Shown: one piece after another, positions 31,566 through 39,962 of the stretch
How the letters are laid out: each line of letters opens with the position of its first letter
How positions within the stretch are numbered: position 1 is the stretch's first letter
Source: JBPOIC01 sp052034865
Lineage (GTDB): Bacteria > UBA10199 > JADFYH01
Assembly (NCBI GenBank): GCA_052034865.1
Contig: JBPOIC010000059.1
Coordinates: forward strand, 1-39,962
Direction: 5' to 3'
Length of the DNA stretch: 39,962 bases
Made by a program: the position numbers and the translations under genes
Notes under the pieces: model-generated
What the model was told of the DNA's origin: nothing
Databases searched by the model: none
Seen by the model: only the letters and a program-made list of their open reading frames with translations

Positions 31566-33245
31566 ATGTCTGAAAAACTGAATCGATACAGCTCACGCAT
31601 CACACAGGATCGCGAGCAACCTGCCTCCCAGGCCATGCTCTACGGAATTGGTCTCACCGAGGAAGACCTTAAAAAAGCTCAGGTTGGAATCGCCAGTACC
31701 GGTTATGAAGGAAACACCTGCAACATGCATCTGAACGATTTGGCAAAACTCGTTAAACAGGGGGTTCAGGATGCAGGACTTGTAGGACTTGTTTTTCACA
31801 GCATTGGAGTGAGTGATGGAATTTCGATGGGCACCGAAGGGATGAACTACTCCCTTCAATCACGGGAAATCATTGCCGACTCGATCGAAACCGTCATGTC
31901 GGCTCACTGGTATGATGCCAACGTCTCGGTCGTCGGTTGCGATAAAAACATGCCTGGATCCGTGATCGCCATGGGTCGGCTCAATCGGCCGAGCATTATG
32001 GTTTATGGAGGAACCATTCGTCCGGGAGCTTTTCACAACCGTATCCTCGACATTGTTTCTTCCTTCGAAGGTTTGGGTGAATACGTCGCAGGAAAAATTG
32101 ATGAAAAGGAATTGAAAGGAATCTTGCAACACTCCTGCCCAGGAGCAGGGGCCTGTGGTGGCATGTACACTGCCAACACGATGGCTTCAGCTATCGAAAC
32201 TTTAGGAATGAGCCTGCCCTATAGCTCCTCCCATCCTGCCACCAGTCCTGAGAAAAAAGAGGAATGCCTCAAAGTTGGAAAAGCCATCCGTCATCTCCTC
32301 GAAAAAAACATCACGCCCAAAGACATCATGACCCGCAAGGCCTTTGACAATGCGATTGTCATCACTATGGCCTTGGGGGGATCAACCAATGCCGTTCTCC
32401 ACCTGATTGCGATGGCAAAATCGGTCGGGGTTTCTCTCACGATCGATGATTTCCAGAAGATCAGTGACAAGGTCCCTTTTATTGCCGATCTTAAACCCAG
32501 CGGAAAACATGTCATGGAAGATCTCTGCAACATTGGCGGAGTTCCTGCGGTTCAAAAACTTTTGCTGAAGGAAGGATTCCTCCACGGTGATTGTCTGACC
32601 GCCACGGGAAAAACCCTTGCCGAAAATCTCGAAAACCTGCCAGGACTGCCATCCGATCAAAAAATCATCTTTCCGCTTTCTGAGCCCATCAAAAAAACCG
32701 GTCATCTTCAGATTCTGTACGGCAACATTGCTACCCAGGGATCGGTGGCTAAAATCACCGGCAAGGAAGGGCTCTCTTTTAAGGGCAAGGCTCGGGTCTT
32801 TGATTGTGAAGAAGATGCCATCCAGGCGCTGGAGGCCAAAAAAATTGAGAAAGGCAGCGTGATTGTCATTCGCTACGAAGGTCCCAAAGGCGGACCCGGA
32901 ATGAGCGAGATGTTAAAAGTTACCGCCGTGGTCATGGGGGCAGGTCTTGGAAAGGATGTCGCCCTGATTACCGACGGACGTTTTTCGGGCGGCACACACG
33001 GATTTGTGGTAGGCCACATCACTCCGGAAGCCCAAGTCGGTGGAACAATCGCTGTCATTGAAGATGGAGATGAAATCACCATCGATGCCGAAAAAAGAGT
33101 GCTCAACGTAAATGTTTCTGAAGCTATCCTCGCGGAACGTCTTAAAAAATGGAAGGCCCCTGCCTACAAAGTCACTCGCGGCACCCTTTATAAATTCATC
33201 AAGACAGTTTCATCGGCGTCAGAAGGCTGTGTCACGGATGGCTGA
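31566..33245 (+). CDS. ilvD: Dihydroxy-acid dehydratase
   Basis: 559 residues. It dehydrates 2,3-dihydroxy-3-methylbutanoate (and the methylpentanoate) to the 2-keto acids of valine, leucine and isoleucine synthesis, in the cytoplasm with an Fe-S cluster. The cluster Cys ligands are Cys52 (GNTCNMH), Cys125 (GCDKNMPG) and Cys197 (GACGGMYTAN). Other signatures are ALGGSTNAVLHLIA, YEGPKGGPGM and LITDGRFSGGTHGFVVGH. Length is normal, and ATG 31566 has AAAGGAAG upstream. It stands apart from other ilv genes, so no operon context is visible. Confidence 0.97.
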   Translation: MSEKLNRYSSRITQDREQPASQAMLYGIGLTEEDLKKAQVGIASTGYEGNTCNMHLNDLAKLVKQGVQDAGLVGLVFHSIGVSDGISMGTEGMNYSLQSREIIADSIETVMSAHWYDANVSVVGCDKNMPGSVIAMGRLNRPSIMVYGGTIRPGAFHNRILDIVSSFEGLGEYVAGKIDEKELKGILQHSCPGAGACGGMYTANTMASAIETLGMSLPYSSSHPATSPEKKEECLKVGKAIRHLLEKNITPKDIMTRKAFDNAIVITMALGGSTNAVLHLIAMAKSVGVSLTIDDFQKISDKVPFIADLKPSGKHVMEDLCNIGGVPAVQKLLLKEGFLHGDCLTATGKTLAENLENLPGLPSDQKIIFPLSEPIKKTGHLQILYGNIATQGSVAKITGKEGLSFKGKARVFDCEEDAIQALEAKKIEKGSVIVIRYEGPKGGPGMSEMLKVTAVVMGAGLGKDVALITDGRFSGGTHGFVVGHITPEAQVGGTIAVIEDGDEITIDAEKRVLNVNVSEAILAERLKKWKAPAYKVTRGTLYKFIKTVSSASEGCVTDG

Positions 33246-33339
33246 ATCCAGAAAAAAAAGAAATCACCGAAGATCGGAGCTGATCCGCTTACACAAACTG
33301 AGCTTGAATATTAATAAACCCTCTACTTATAGGACCTTT

Positions 33340-33810
33340 ATGAACCCACGCGTCATCTCATTTCATTATACCCTCACCGATTCTGCAGGAACCCTTTTGG
33401 ACACATCCAGCGGCAATTCCCCTCTTTCGTTTCTGGAAGGAGTCGGACAAATTATTCCTGGGCTTGAAAAAGTCCTGGTCGGCTTAAAACCAGGAGATAA
33501 AGCAAAAGTAGAAGTAGAGGCTGCTGAAGCCTACGGGGTTCGTGATGAGCGCTATGTAATGTCCGTTCCCTACAGCCAGTTACCGAAAGAAAAAATAGAA
33601 ATTGGGGATGAGTTTTCTGTCAGCGAAGATGAACATGGCCATCCTTTCCGAGTGACTGAGCTCAACGAAAATTACGTCACCCTCGATGGCAATCATCCTC
33701 TGGCCGGAGTCGATCTCACCTTTGAGGTTGAAATCACCGAATCCCGAGAAGCGACCTCTGAAGAGCTGGCGCATGGCCATGCGCATGGCGGAGACGGACA
33801 CCATCATTAA
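33340..33810 (+). CDS. slyD: SlyD-like FKBP-type peptidyl-prolyl isomerase
   Basis: 156 residues from ATG 33340 (AGGACC upstream). A longer frame adds a basic tail that is not part of the family. FKBP part: RVISFHYTLTDSAGTLLDT, PLSFLEGVGQIIPGLEKVL, GLKPGDKAKV. The insert-in-flap chaperone domain lies between about residues 70 and 120. A His-rich end (HGHAHGGDGHHH) would bind nickel or zinc. It catalyses prolyl isomerisation and can assist metal-enzyme maturation. It follows ilvD by 94 bp on the same strand, possibly co-transcribed. Confidence 0.93.
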   Translation: MNPRVISFHYTLTDSAGTLLDTSSGNSPLSFLEGVGQIIPGLEKVLVGLKPGDKAKVEVEAAEAYGVRDERYVMSVPYSQLPKEKIEIGDEFSVSEDEHGHPFRVTELNENYVTLDGNHPLAGVDLTFEVEITESREATSEELAHGHAHGGDGHHH

Positions 33811-33895
33811 GGATTGGAACTTTCACTCTGGGAGATCTTCTGGATTATCTGTGAAAAACAGATATCCCTTTTTAGACTTCCACTGAGAAAGTCTT

Positions 33896-35632
33896 ATGGG
33901 CAAAACTCCTCATCCAAAAACCTTGAACCTTTCAGACAAGCCGCCAAAGACCTATCTATTTTATCCCAAGCTTTTCTCTCTTCTAAAATTCTATTCCTTC
34001 TCTCATTTTCTAAATGATTTAACGGCTGGCACTATCGTCGGAATTGTCGCCCTTCCATTGGCCATTGCCTTTGCCATTGCCTCGGGCGTGACGCCCGAGC
34101 ATGGTTTAATCACAGCCATTGTGGCAGGCTTTTTAATTTCTGCTCTGGGAGGCTCGCGGGTTCAGATCGGAGGACCGACCGGTGCCTTTGTGGTGATTGT
34201 CGCAGGAATTGTTGAACGCTACGGCCTCAACGGACTTTTGCTGGCAACGAGCATGGCCGGCATCTTACTGATTGGAATGGGGGTGTTACGCCTTGGGGTA
34301 ATCATCAAGTTTATCCCTTATCCTTTAACAGTTGGCTTTACCTCCGGAATCGCTGTCGTCATTCTTTCTTCGCAGATCAAGGATTTTTTCGGTCTTAATA
34401 CAGGCCCTCTGCCAGCCGATTTCTTTGAGAAATGGCGGCTCTATCTCAAAAGTTTTCATACCTTCGATCCCACCACTCTTTTGATTTCCTTAAGTGCCCT
34501 GGCTCTCATTTTACTCTGGCCAAAAATTCCTGGTGCCTTGACCAAAAAAATACCGGGCTCCATTATTGCCATTCTCACTATCACTCCTCTGGTGCATTTT
34601 TTACATCTTCCTGTCGAAACGATAGGATCCCGCTTTGGCGCGATCCCCTCTGGTCTTCCTGCTCTCACCTTGCCGCACTTCAGTTTTTATGAGCTTAAAA
34701 ATCTGATCGGCCCTGCCTTTACGATCGCCCTCCTAGGAGCGATTGAATCTTTACTTTCCGCGACCGTTGCGGACGGAATGATCGAAAGTCGTCATCGATC
34801 CAATACCGAACTCATCGCTCAGGGAATTGCCAATCTCTTCACTCCCCTCTTTGGAGGCATTCCCGCTACGGGAGCGATCGCACGCACGGCCACCAATGTT
34901 AAAAACGGAGCCAAAACTCCTGTCTCCGGGATGATCCATGCGCTGACCCTTTTGGTAATCGTATTGTTATTTGGCCGACTTGCCAGCCTCATTCCGCTCG
35001 CTATCCTCGCATCGATTCTCATGGTAGTTTGCTATCACATGAGCGAGTGGCGTTCGTTCAAGGCTTTGCTCAAAGGCCCGCGGATGGATGTCGCCGTCCT
35101 GGTTTCTACTTTTCTGCTGACGGTTTTCATCGACCTTACTGTTGCCGTCGAGATTGGTATGCTTTTGTCGATGACCCTTTTCATGAAACGAATGACAGAC
35201 GTCACAACCATTCGGGAGATCACTCATGAAATGGAAGAAAACTTTGGAGAAGAAGATGCCTTTGGGCGCGAAAAACTTCCACAAGGGGTGGTGGTTTATG
35301 AAGCCGAAGGCGCATTTTTCTTTGGAGTGGCTGAAAGTTTGAGAGAGACCCTTCAATGGGGCGCCATGCCTCCCAGGGTTTTGATTTTAAGGATGCGGCA
35401 TGTCCTTGCCATGGACGCCAGCGGCATTCGCGCATTAAGGGATTTGAAAAAAGGCTGTCAGAAAACAGGCACTCATTTAATCCTGGAAGGAATTCACTCC
35501 CAACCCCTCTTTGCCCTTGAGCGGGCCCATCTGCTTTCTGAAATAGGAAAAGAACATTTTTTTGAATCCATGGACCTTGCCCTTCAAAAAGCACAGGAAC
35601 TTTGTCTGAATCCAACTTCCCTCCGGACCTGA
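33896..35632 (+). CDS. SulP-family anion permease with STAS domain
   Basis: 578 residues, an inner-membrane secondary transporter, most likely for sulfate or bicarbonate. The membrane part spans about 40-430, with VGIVALPLAIAFAIASGV, GSRVQIGGPTGAFVVIVAG, and GGIPATGAIARTATN with the conserved acidic/Asn region. The C-terminal STAS domain covers about 455-560 (VVVYEAEGAFFFGVAESL, LILRMRHVLAMDASGIRAL). The start at 33896 has GAGAAAG upstream. Another sulfate importer (cysTWA) is in the same window; whether this one carries sulfate cannot be told from sequence. Confidence 0.93.
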   Translation: MGKTPHPKTLNLSDKPPKTYLFYPKLFSLLKFYSFSHFLNDLTAGTIVGIVALPLAIAFAIASGVTPEHGLITAIVAGFLISALGGSRVQIGGPTGAFVVIVAGIVERYGLNGLLLATSMAGILLIGMGVLRLGVIIKFIPYPLTVGFTSGIAVVILSSQIKDFFGLNTGPLPADFFEKWRLYLKSFHTFDPTTLLISLSALALILLWPKIPGALTKKIPGSIIAILTITPLVHFLHLPVETIGSRFGAIPSGLPALTLPHFSFYELKNLIGPAFTIALLGAIESLLSATVADGMIESRHRSNTELIAQGIANLFTPLFGGIPATGAIARTATNVKNGAKTPVSGMIHALTLLVIVLLFGRLASLIPLAILASILMVVCYHMSEWRSFKALLKGPRMDVAVLVSTFLLTVFIDLTVAVEIGMLLSMTLFMKRMTDVTTIREITHEMEENFGEEDAFGREKLPQGVVVYEAEGAFFFGVAESLRETLQWGAMPPRVLILRMRHVLAMDASGIRALRDLKKGCQKTGTHLILEGIHSQPLFALERAHLLSEIGKEHFFESMDLALQKAQELCLNPTSLRT

Positions 35633-35765
35633 TCGACAAAAAAAAGCCGGCGTTTCCTTCCCCACGCTGTCATCATTTTCACAGGCAAGGGGTAACTTTT
35701 ACCTCTACCCTTCAACATTCTCACAAAAAAAACCTTAGATTTTAACAAATTCATTCATTGGAAAC

Positions 35766-35782
35766 TTGGCACATGGGTTGCT
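35766..35782 (+). promoter_or_regulatory. Sigma-54 promoter
   Basis: TTGGCACATGGGTTGCT matches the -24/-12 consensus TGGCAC-N5-TTGC exactly, with GG and GC 10 bp apart. Transcription would start near 35793, 86 bp before the gene at 35879. Activation would need an enhancer-binding regulator, which is not in the window. Confidence 0.8.
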
Positions 35783-35878
35783 TTTCATCAGGTTCATACA
35801 TTTTTATCTGTTTCAACTACGCTTTAACCAAGCCAGTCATTCTTTAAAGTCCGCAAACCGGACATGAGGATCTCATCT

Positions 35879-36217
35879 ATGATGAAGCTCAACCCCTCCC
35901 AGTTAAAAGAAGGCATGTGCGTGGGCGACGATGTCACCACTTCAGATGGTCGGTTGCTGTTAAAAAAAGGGACCGTCTTAACGAACGCCTTCATTCAAAA
36001 ACTCACAACACTCAATATCGATGAAGTATTGATTGAAACCAAAACCGATCAGGAAGAATCGAGCTCCGATTCCAAACCCATCGAAATCTCACAGGAAGTC
36101 AAAGAAGATGCCCGGAATAAATTCATCGGTTTGGAGATGAATGCGGTTCTTGAAAATCTTTTAACTCTCACTGAAAAGCATCTTCAGGAAATGAAACTTC
36201 AGAAAAAAGAGGCTTAA
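35879..36217 (+). CDS. DUF3391-like (HD-GYP accessory) protein
   Basis: About 112 residues; the start at ATG 35879 has GAGGA 8 nt upstream (an ATG at 35864 and one at 35882 are alternatives). MKLNPSQLKEGMCVGDDVTTSDGRLLLKKGTVLTNAFIQKL is visible through its key parts LKEGM, DGRLLLKKGTVL and the LNIDEVLIET strand. This is the small domain usually fused ahead of HD-GYP phosphodiesterases. Here it is separate, followed by an acidic linker and a helical end. It ends 5 bp before the HDOD gene, with which it shares a sigma-54 promoter. A signalling partner role is inference. Confidence 0.75.
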   Translation: MMKLNPSQLKEGMCVGDDVTTSDGRLLLKKGTVLTNAFIQKLTTLNIDEVLIETKTDQEESSSDSKPIEISQEVKEDARNKFIGLEMNAVLENLLTLTEKHLQEMKLQKKEA

Positions 36218-36222
36218 GCGCT

Positions 36223-37113
36223 ATGGAAACAGCCCCCATTCAAAATGAGAGACTGAAAAAAATCACCAATGAAGTCACATCCATCCCGACGCTGCCGGAG
36301 GTCCTTTTCCAGGTCAACTCCTTGCTCAATGACCCAGATGCACGCGCCACGGATCTTGCAAAACTCATTTCAAAAGATCCGGCCCTCACCTTTACGCTCC
36401 TGAAAGTTGTCAATAGTGCCTATTACGGACTGCCCCGAAAAATTTCACAAATCGATCATGCGATCTCCGTTCTCGGATTCAGCGCCACCTATTCCCTTTT
36501 GATGACGACCTCGGTTGTCCATTCTTTTTCAGAAAATAAAAAAAACGTACAGGGATTCAGTCTTTCGAAATTCTGGACCCACTCCCTCGCAGTCGCAACG
36601 GCTTCGCGGATGATCGCTATTCATTTGAGGTTGCGGGGCGATGCTGAAGATCTTTATGTTTCAGGTCTTTTGCACGATGTGGGGAAGATCATCATTCAGC
36701 AAAATATAACGGCCGATTTTCAGAGAATACTGGAAAAGTCGAATACTGAGCAGAAACGAATGTCGGATTCAGAAAAAGAAATTCTGGGATTCACTCACGC
36801 CGAGGTAGGAGAGTTACTTGCGACACGCTGGAATCTACCTCCCAAACTGGTCGCTATCATTGGTTCGCACCATCATCCCTTCAATAATCCTCAGTACAAA
36901 CAATACTCAAGGCTCAGCTGCATCGTGCATCTGGCCGACATTTTGTGCAAAATGGTCAACCTGGGAAACAGCGGAGATCCGATGATTCCCCACTTCTCGA
37001 TGGAGGCCTGGAAAGAGCTCGATATCGATCTGGGAACGGTAGACAAGATTCTTTATCAACTGCGGGAGCAAAAAGAGAACATTGAATCCCTCTCTTCGCA
37101 AATGGCGCACTAG
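36223..37113 (+). CDS. HDOD domain signalling protein
   Basis: 296 residues. HDOD domain from about residue 15 to 210: IPTLPEVLFQVNSLLNDPDA, LAKLISKDPALTFTLLKVVNSAYYG, ISQIDHAISVLGF, then GLLHDVGKIII with an intact His-Asp pair, and GEVGELL-like HAEVGELLATRWNLP. HDOD proteins are HD-superfamily members that regulate motility, cyclic-di-GMP or stress signalling; enzymatic activity is usually not shown. No other domain is fused. It is second in a sigma-54-driven pair. Confidence 0.9.
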   Translation: METAPIQNERLKKITNEVTSIPTLPEVLFQVNSLLNDPDARATDLAKLISKDPALTFTLLKVVNSAYYGLPRKISQIDHAISVLGFSATYSLLMTTSVVHSFSENKKNVQGFSLSKFWTHSLAVATASRMIAIHLRLRGDAEDLYVSGLLHDVGKIIIQQNITADFQRILEKSNTEQKRMSDSEKEILGFTHAEVGELLATRWNLPPKLVAIIGSHHHPFNNPQYKQYSRLSCIVHLADILCKMVNLGNSGDPMIPHFSMEAWKELDIDLGTVDKILYQLREQKENIESLSSQMAH

Positions 37114-37593
37114 TGCTAACCTTACTGCTGCTTAAAACAATATGACAGAGTGCTAGTCCTTCATCATACTGTTTAAAAAATCAGCGTGGGATGAGTGAAC
37201 ACTTCATTCCTGAACGCTGAATTCTGAAATGAATCCATCTCAAAATACTTTTCAGAAAATGAACCACACACAAGAATATCTAAAGATGAAGATGCTTGAG
37301 AAAAGGAGGAAGTGACTCAAAGTTAAAGGACCGTATTTTTTAACTTCAGCCCCCAGAAAAACTGCCGTTAGTAAGAAAGGACCGGTCCTTGAAAGAAATG
37401 AAAATCCGTTGGCGATGAAGGTGAGAGTTGCCCTCTCCATAGTCAGGATCAAAAGAAACTCTTTCTGTGCTCGAAACATTGGGATTCTGTCAGATCAGGC
37501 ACTCCAAGCTCCAACAACTCCACCTTTCCCCAACTTCGTCTCAAAAAAGAACATCCCCTGAAGAAACGATCCCAATGGAGACAGGAATTTCTT
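37114..37593. other. Intergenic region with a hairpin and a palindrome
   Basis: 480 bp with no convincing gene on either strand. TCAGCGT/ACGCTGA (37181-37187 with 37214-37220) encloses a second imperfect repeat (GGATGAGTG/CACTTCATTCC), together a long hairpin after the HDOD gene without a T tract. A perfect 14-bp palindrome AAGGACCGGTCCTT lies at 37377-37390, about 200 bp ahead of the GAF/PAS gene, and could be an operator. Confidence 0.4.
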
Positions 37594-38490
37594 ATGTACG
37601 ATGAGTCTCTCAATAGCGCTGAACGCAGAAAGCTCAACGAAGCCCAGGAAGAGCTCAACCGATACAAGTCTCTTGCAACAAATTTGATTGAGGCTTCCGA
37701 GCGCATGGATGTCCTCCGTCAATCCCTGGAGGTACTGGGGCTTTGCAAAACGACCAACGGAATCATGAATGCCACGATTGAGATGATTCAGAAGATCCTC
37801 CCGATCGAGCATTACAATGTTTATACACGCCATAAAGACAAGTGGAACCTCTCGGAGCATTCTCCCGATTCACCCACCATCTCCAATCATACCGAGCTGG
37901 ATTGGGTTCTCACCCATTCCGAGCCTTCCGTCATGCCGGTGGGCAATCCACTGATTTCTCATCCCGATATTCAATCCTATCTTTTATTTCCACTGCGCAC
38001 TCCAAGATCGATGATTGGCTCTGTGGTGGTCTGGTTTAAAAAGAAAGCAGGGGATCTGCCGCAAAGTCTGATGCGCATGCTTTCGGCACTCAATGCAGAA
38101 ATCGCGATCTCTTTGGGAAATGTTCAATCCAATGAGCAACTGCGGACGATGAACACATATTTATCGCAGATTCTGGAAAGTCTTCCACAGGCTGTTTTTA
38201 CGCTAAATATGGAAGGAGAAGTAAAGGTCTTCAATCACAATGCCGAGGTTTTGTTCGAAAAAGAAGCCCTTCTGATTATCGATGAAAAATATCAGAGCTG
38301 TTTACCCAAGGAATTTATCGCCCAGATCAAACATGTCATCCCGCATGTGCACAAAGGTCAGAAGTTCAATCAGCTCAAAATTGAAAACGATTTTTCCAAA
38401 AACACATCCAAAACCTTCTTCTCACTCGATGTCCTGCCTATTTTTGAAGGAGAAAACCGTGTGCATGGAATTTTAATGCTCATGAATTAA
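37594..38490 (+). CDS. GAF/PAS sensor protein without output domain
   Basis: 298 residues, cytoplasmic. A coiled coil at the start (about 5-40, ERRKLNEAQEELNRYKSLA) leads into a GAF-like domain (about 45-170, GIMNATIEMIQKILPIEHYNV … LLFPLRTPRSMIGSVVVWF). A connecting helix then leads to a PAS domain (about 185-298, ILESLPQAVFTLNMEGEVKVFNHNAEVLF, ending GILMLMN). The protein stops where a kinase or cyclase domain would normally follow, so it senses but has no visible effector; it might pair with another protein through the coiled coil. The start at 37594 has GGAGACAGGA upstream. Confidence 0.78.
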   Translation: MYDESLNSAERRKLNEAQEELNRYKSLATNLIEASERMDVLRQSLEVLGLCKTTNGIMNATIEMIQKILPIEHYNVYTRHKDKWNLSEHSPDSPTISNHTELDWVLTHSEPSVMPVGNPLISHPDIQSYLLFPLRTPRSMIGSVVVWFKKKAGDLPQSLMRMLSALNAEIAISLGNVQSNEQLRTMNTYLSQILESLPQAVFTLNMEGEVKVFNHNAEVLFEKEALLIIDEKYQSCLPKEFIAQIKHVIPHVHKGQKFNQLKIENDFSKNTSKTFFSLDVLPIFEGENRVHGILMLMN

Positions 38491-38650
38491 TTCTTTCTCT
38501 TTTTTGTCTGAAATAAAAACTGATTTTTCCTCCACTCACTTTCGACCGGTTTGAAAATAACCTGTTTCTTTTTCCAGAGAAGCCCTTGAGGTTTCCTAAA
38601 ACTCAAGTATAAGGAGCTCCATTCGAGAGGTACAGGAAAGGAAAGCTCCC

Positions 38651-39962
38651 ATGTCGGTCCTGAAATACCCTTCCAAAATTTCCCAGTTGTTCAGTTGGAT
38701 CGACGGGGTCATTCTTATTGGGCTCATTGCCCTTCTTTACGGCTTAAATAGTCTGGCCACTTTATGGAGTTCTCAGCTCCAACCTGTCGTCGAGATCTCT
38801 CTTTCTCCCTCTGCCCTCCCCTATTACACCCTGCTTTCACTCTCCCGAGGTTTTGCCGCCTACTTTCTTTCGCTTCTGTTCACTCTGGGTTATGGCTATC
38901 TGGCCAACTCAAGCCCGAGTGCCGAAAAAATTCTCATTCCCTTACTCGACATTTTGCAAAGCACTCCCGTGCTCGGGTTTTTACCCAGCCTGGTCATGGG
39001 ACTGGTCGCGCTTTTTCCCCATTCCAACACAGGCCTGGAGCTCGCCTGTATTTTAATGATCTTCACCGGCCAGGTCTGGAACATGACCTTCAGTTTTTTC
39101 TATTCCTTAAAATCGATTCCCACCGATCTTGGAGAAGCTTCCAGACTTTATCATCTGAACTGGTGGCGACGTTTCACCAAACTCGACTTTCCCTTCGCTT
39201 CGATCAACCTCATCTGGAACAGCATGATGTCCATGGCCGGAGGCTGGTTTTTCCTGACGATTACTGAAGCCTTTGTGCTCCAAAACAAAGACTTTCGGCT
39301 GCCAGGAATTGGTTCTTACATGAGCAAGGCCATTCAGGAGCGCAACACCCTCGCCATGATCTCGGCGATCTCCGCCATGGTAATCATGATTTTGGCCGTC
39401 GATAAGCTGTTCTGGAAACCTCTGGTCGCGTGGTCACAGAAATTCAAGATGGAAGAAAGTGAATCCGGTCTCAAAATCGAATCTTCCGTGTTCAACCTGC
39501 TCAAGCGCTCGCGTTTTTTTATTAGTCTGGGCGATCGGGTTAAAACATTTTTTCTGGAAGATCTGGCAGAGAAGAGTAAACGAATTCGCTTTACCGAAAT
39601 CAGAAAGCAGCGGCGTGAAATCTCGATTTTTGTCTATCTCATTCTCATTCTGCTGATAGGACTTGTTCTGATCAAAGGAATCAGTAGCCTGCTATCCCTT
39701 TTGCATCAACTGACTGTCGAGGATCTGCTCTTAATCCTGCGTTCTGCCTTTTTTACCCTTCTGCGAGTCATTGCCTGTCTGATCTTGGGTTCCCTCTGGA
39801 CGATTCCCATTGGAGTCATGATTGGCATGAATCCCAGAATCGCGCGCATCCTTCAGCCGATCATTCAGATCTTCGCTTCTTTTCCTGCCCCGATGATTTT
39901 TCCCCTCATTGTGTTTTTAATCTACCGTCTGGGAGGAAGCATTCAGTATGGATCCATTCTGC
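38651..39962 (+). CDS. Fused two-domain ABC transporter permease (partial)
   Basis: The frame from ATG 38651 (AGGAAAGGAAAG upstream) stays open to the window edge, 437 codons. The first permease domain covers about 15-260, with the inner-membrane loop DLGEASRLYHLNWWRRFTKLDFP and SMAGGWFFLTITEAF. A charged cytoplasmic linker follows (about 265-325). A second permease domain begins with membrane helices at about 330 and continues with LLRVIACLILGSLWTIPIGVM and IFASFPAPMIFPLIVF. The loop and the second-domain features fit the NitT/TauT/SsuC family, which imports nitrate, sulfonates or similar anions. Two permease halves in one chain would replace a homodimer. The substrate is unknown; the ATPase gene would be expected to the right. 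Confidence 0.85.
   Translation, partial: MSVLKYPSKISQLFSWIDGVILIGLIALLYGLNSLATLWSSQLQPVVEISLSPSALPYYTLLSLSRGFAAYFLSLLFTLGYGYLANSSPSAEKILIPLLDILQSTPVLGFLPSLVMGLVALFPHSNTGLELACILMIFTGQVWNMTFSFFYSLKSIPTDLGEASRLYHLNWWRRFTKLDFPFASINLIWNSMMSMAGGWFFLTITEAFVLQNKDFRLPGIGSYMSKAIQERNTLAMISAISAMVIMILAVDKLFWKPLVAWSQKFKMEESESGLKIESSVFNLLKRSRFFISLGDRVKTFFLEDLAEKSKRIRFTEIRKQRREISIFVYLILILLIGLVLIKGISSLLSLLHQLTVEDLLLILRSAFFTLLRVIACLILGSLWTIPIGVMIGMNPRIARILQPIIQIFASFPAPMIFPLIVFLIYRLGGSIQYGSIL

Noticed and set aside
37252..37479. A 75-codon hydrophobic minus-strand frame between the HDOD and GAF/PAS genes
   Set aside because: No ribosome site, low-complexity hydrophobic composition and no resemblance to a known small protein.

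Overview
The window looks like a chromosomal segment from a Gram-negative bacterium of moderate GC. The outer-membrane porin, the exported proteins with signal peptides and the sigma-54 type promoter all point that way. The Cys-rich 'CGNGxxE…CDDGN' repeats and the Gly-Gly-Cys/membrane/Arg-Lys-Lys tail of one exported protein are typical of deltaproteobacteria-like lineages, often uncultivated. This placement is inference. All three tRNA genes lack an encoded CCA.

Left part (1-3240): a dTDP-rhamnose cluster (rmlB-rmlC-rmlD) in decay, with several one-base frameshifts, an in-frame stop and an out-of-frame deletion fusing rmlB to rmlC. A 57-residue conserved-looking small protein follows, then tRNA-Arg(ACG), tRNA-Ser(GCT) and tRNA-Ser(TGA).

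Genomic island (3231-17175, about 13.9 kb): inserted at the 3' end of tRNA-Ser(TGA). It is bounded by near-identical direct repeats (19 bp perfect core) and by paired GGGGGCA heptamers spaced 12 bp at each end. It holds a P4-type integrase, two unrecognised AT-rich genes, an AlpA-like regulator / HTH zinc-ribbon-like protein / tyrosine recombinase operon with ATGA overlaps, a type I restriction-modification operon, and an Mrr-type endonuclease. The RM operon carries two extra genes, a DUF3800 protein and a small nuclease-like protein, between hsdS and hsdR. The island is a mobile defence island.

Sulfate block (17966-23654, minus strand): an OprP-like porin, a sulfate-binding protein, two permeases and an ATPase. 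Ahead of the porin lies a short ORF encoding Met-Cys5-Arg-Cys-Ile, whose stop codon touches the 5' arm of an intrinsic terminator. This looks like a cysteine-responsive attenuator and is the most interesting element here. An internal terminator between porin and binding protein probably steps expression down. A SulP-type permease is encoded separately at 33896.

Right part: a fatty-acid beta-oxidation pair (thiolase, then a dehydrogenase/hydratase fusion) behind a strong promoter with a FadR-like palindrome over the expected start; an exported beta-propeller protein; a metallo-beta-lactamase-fold hydrolase; two stand-alone receivers; ilvD; an SlyD-like isomerase; SulP; a sigma-54 promoter ahead of an HD-GYP-accessory-type protein and an HDOD protein; a GAF/PAS sensor without an output domain; and a fused two-domain ABC permease running off the right edge.
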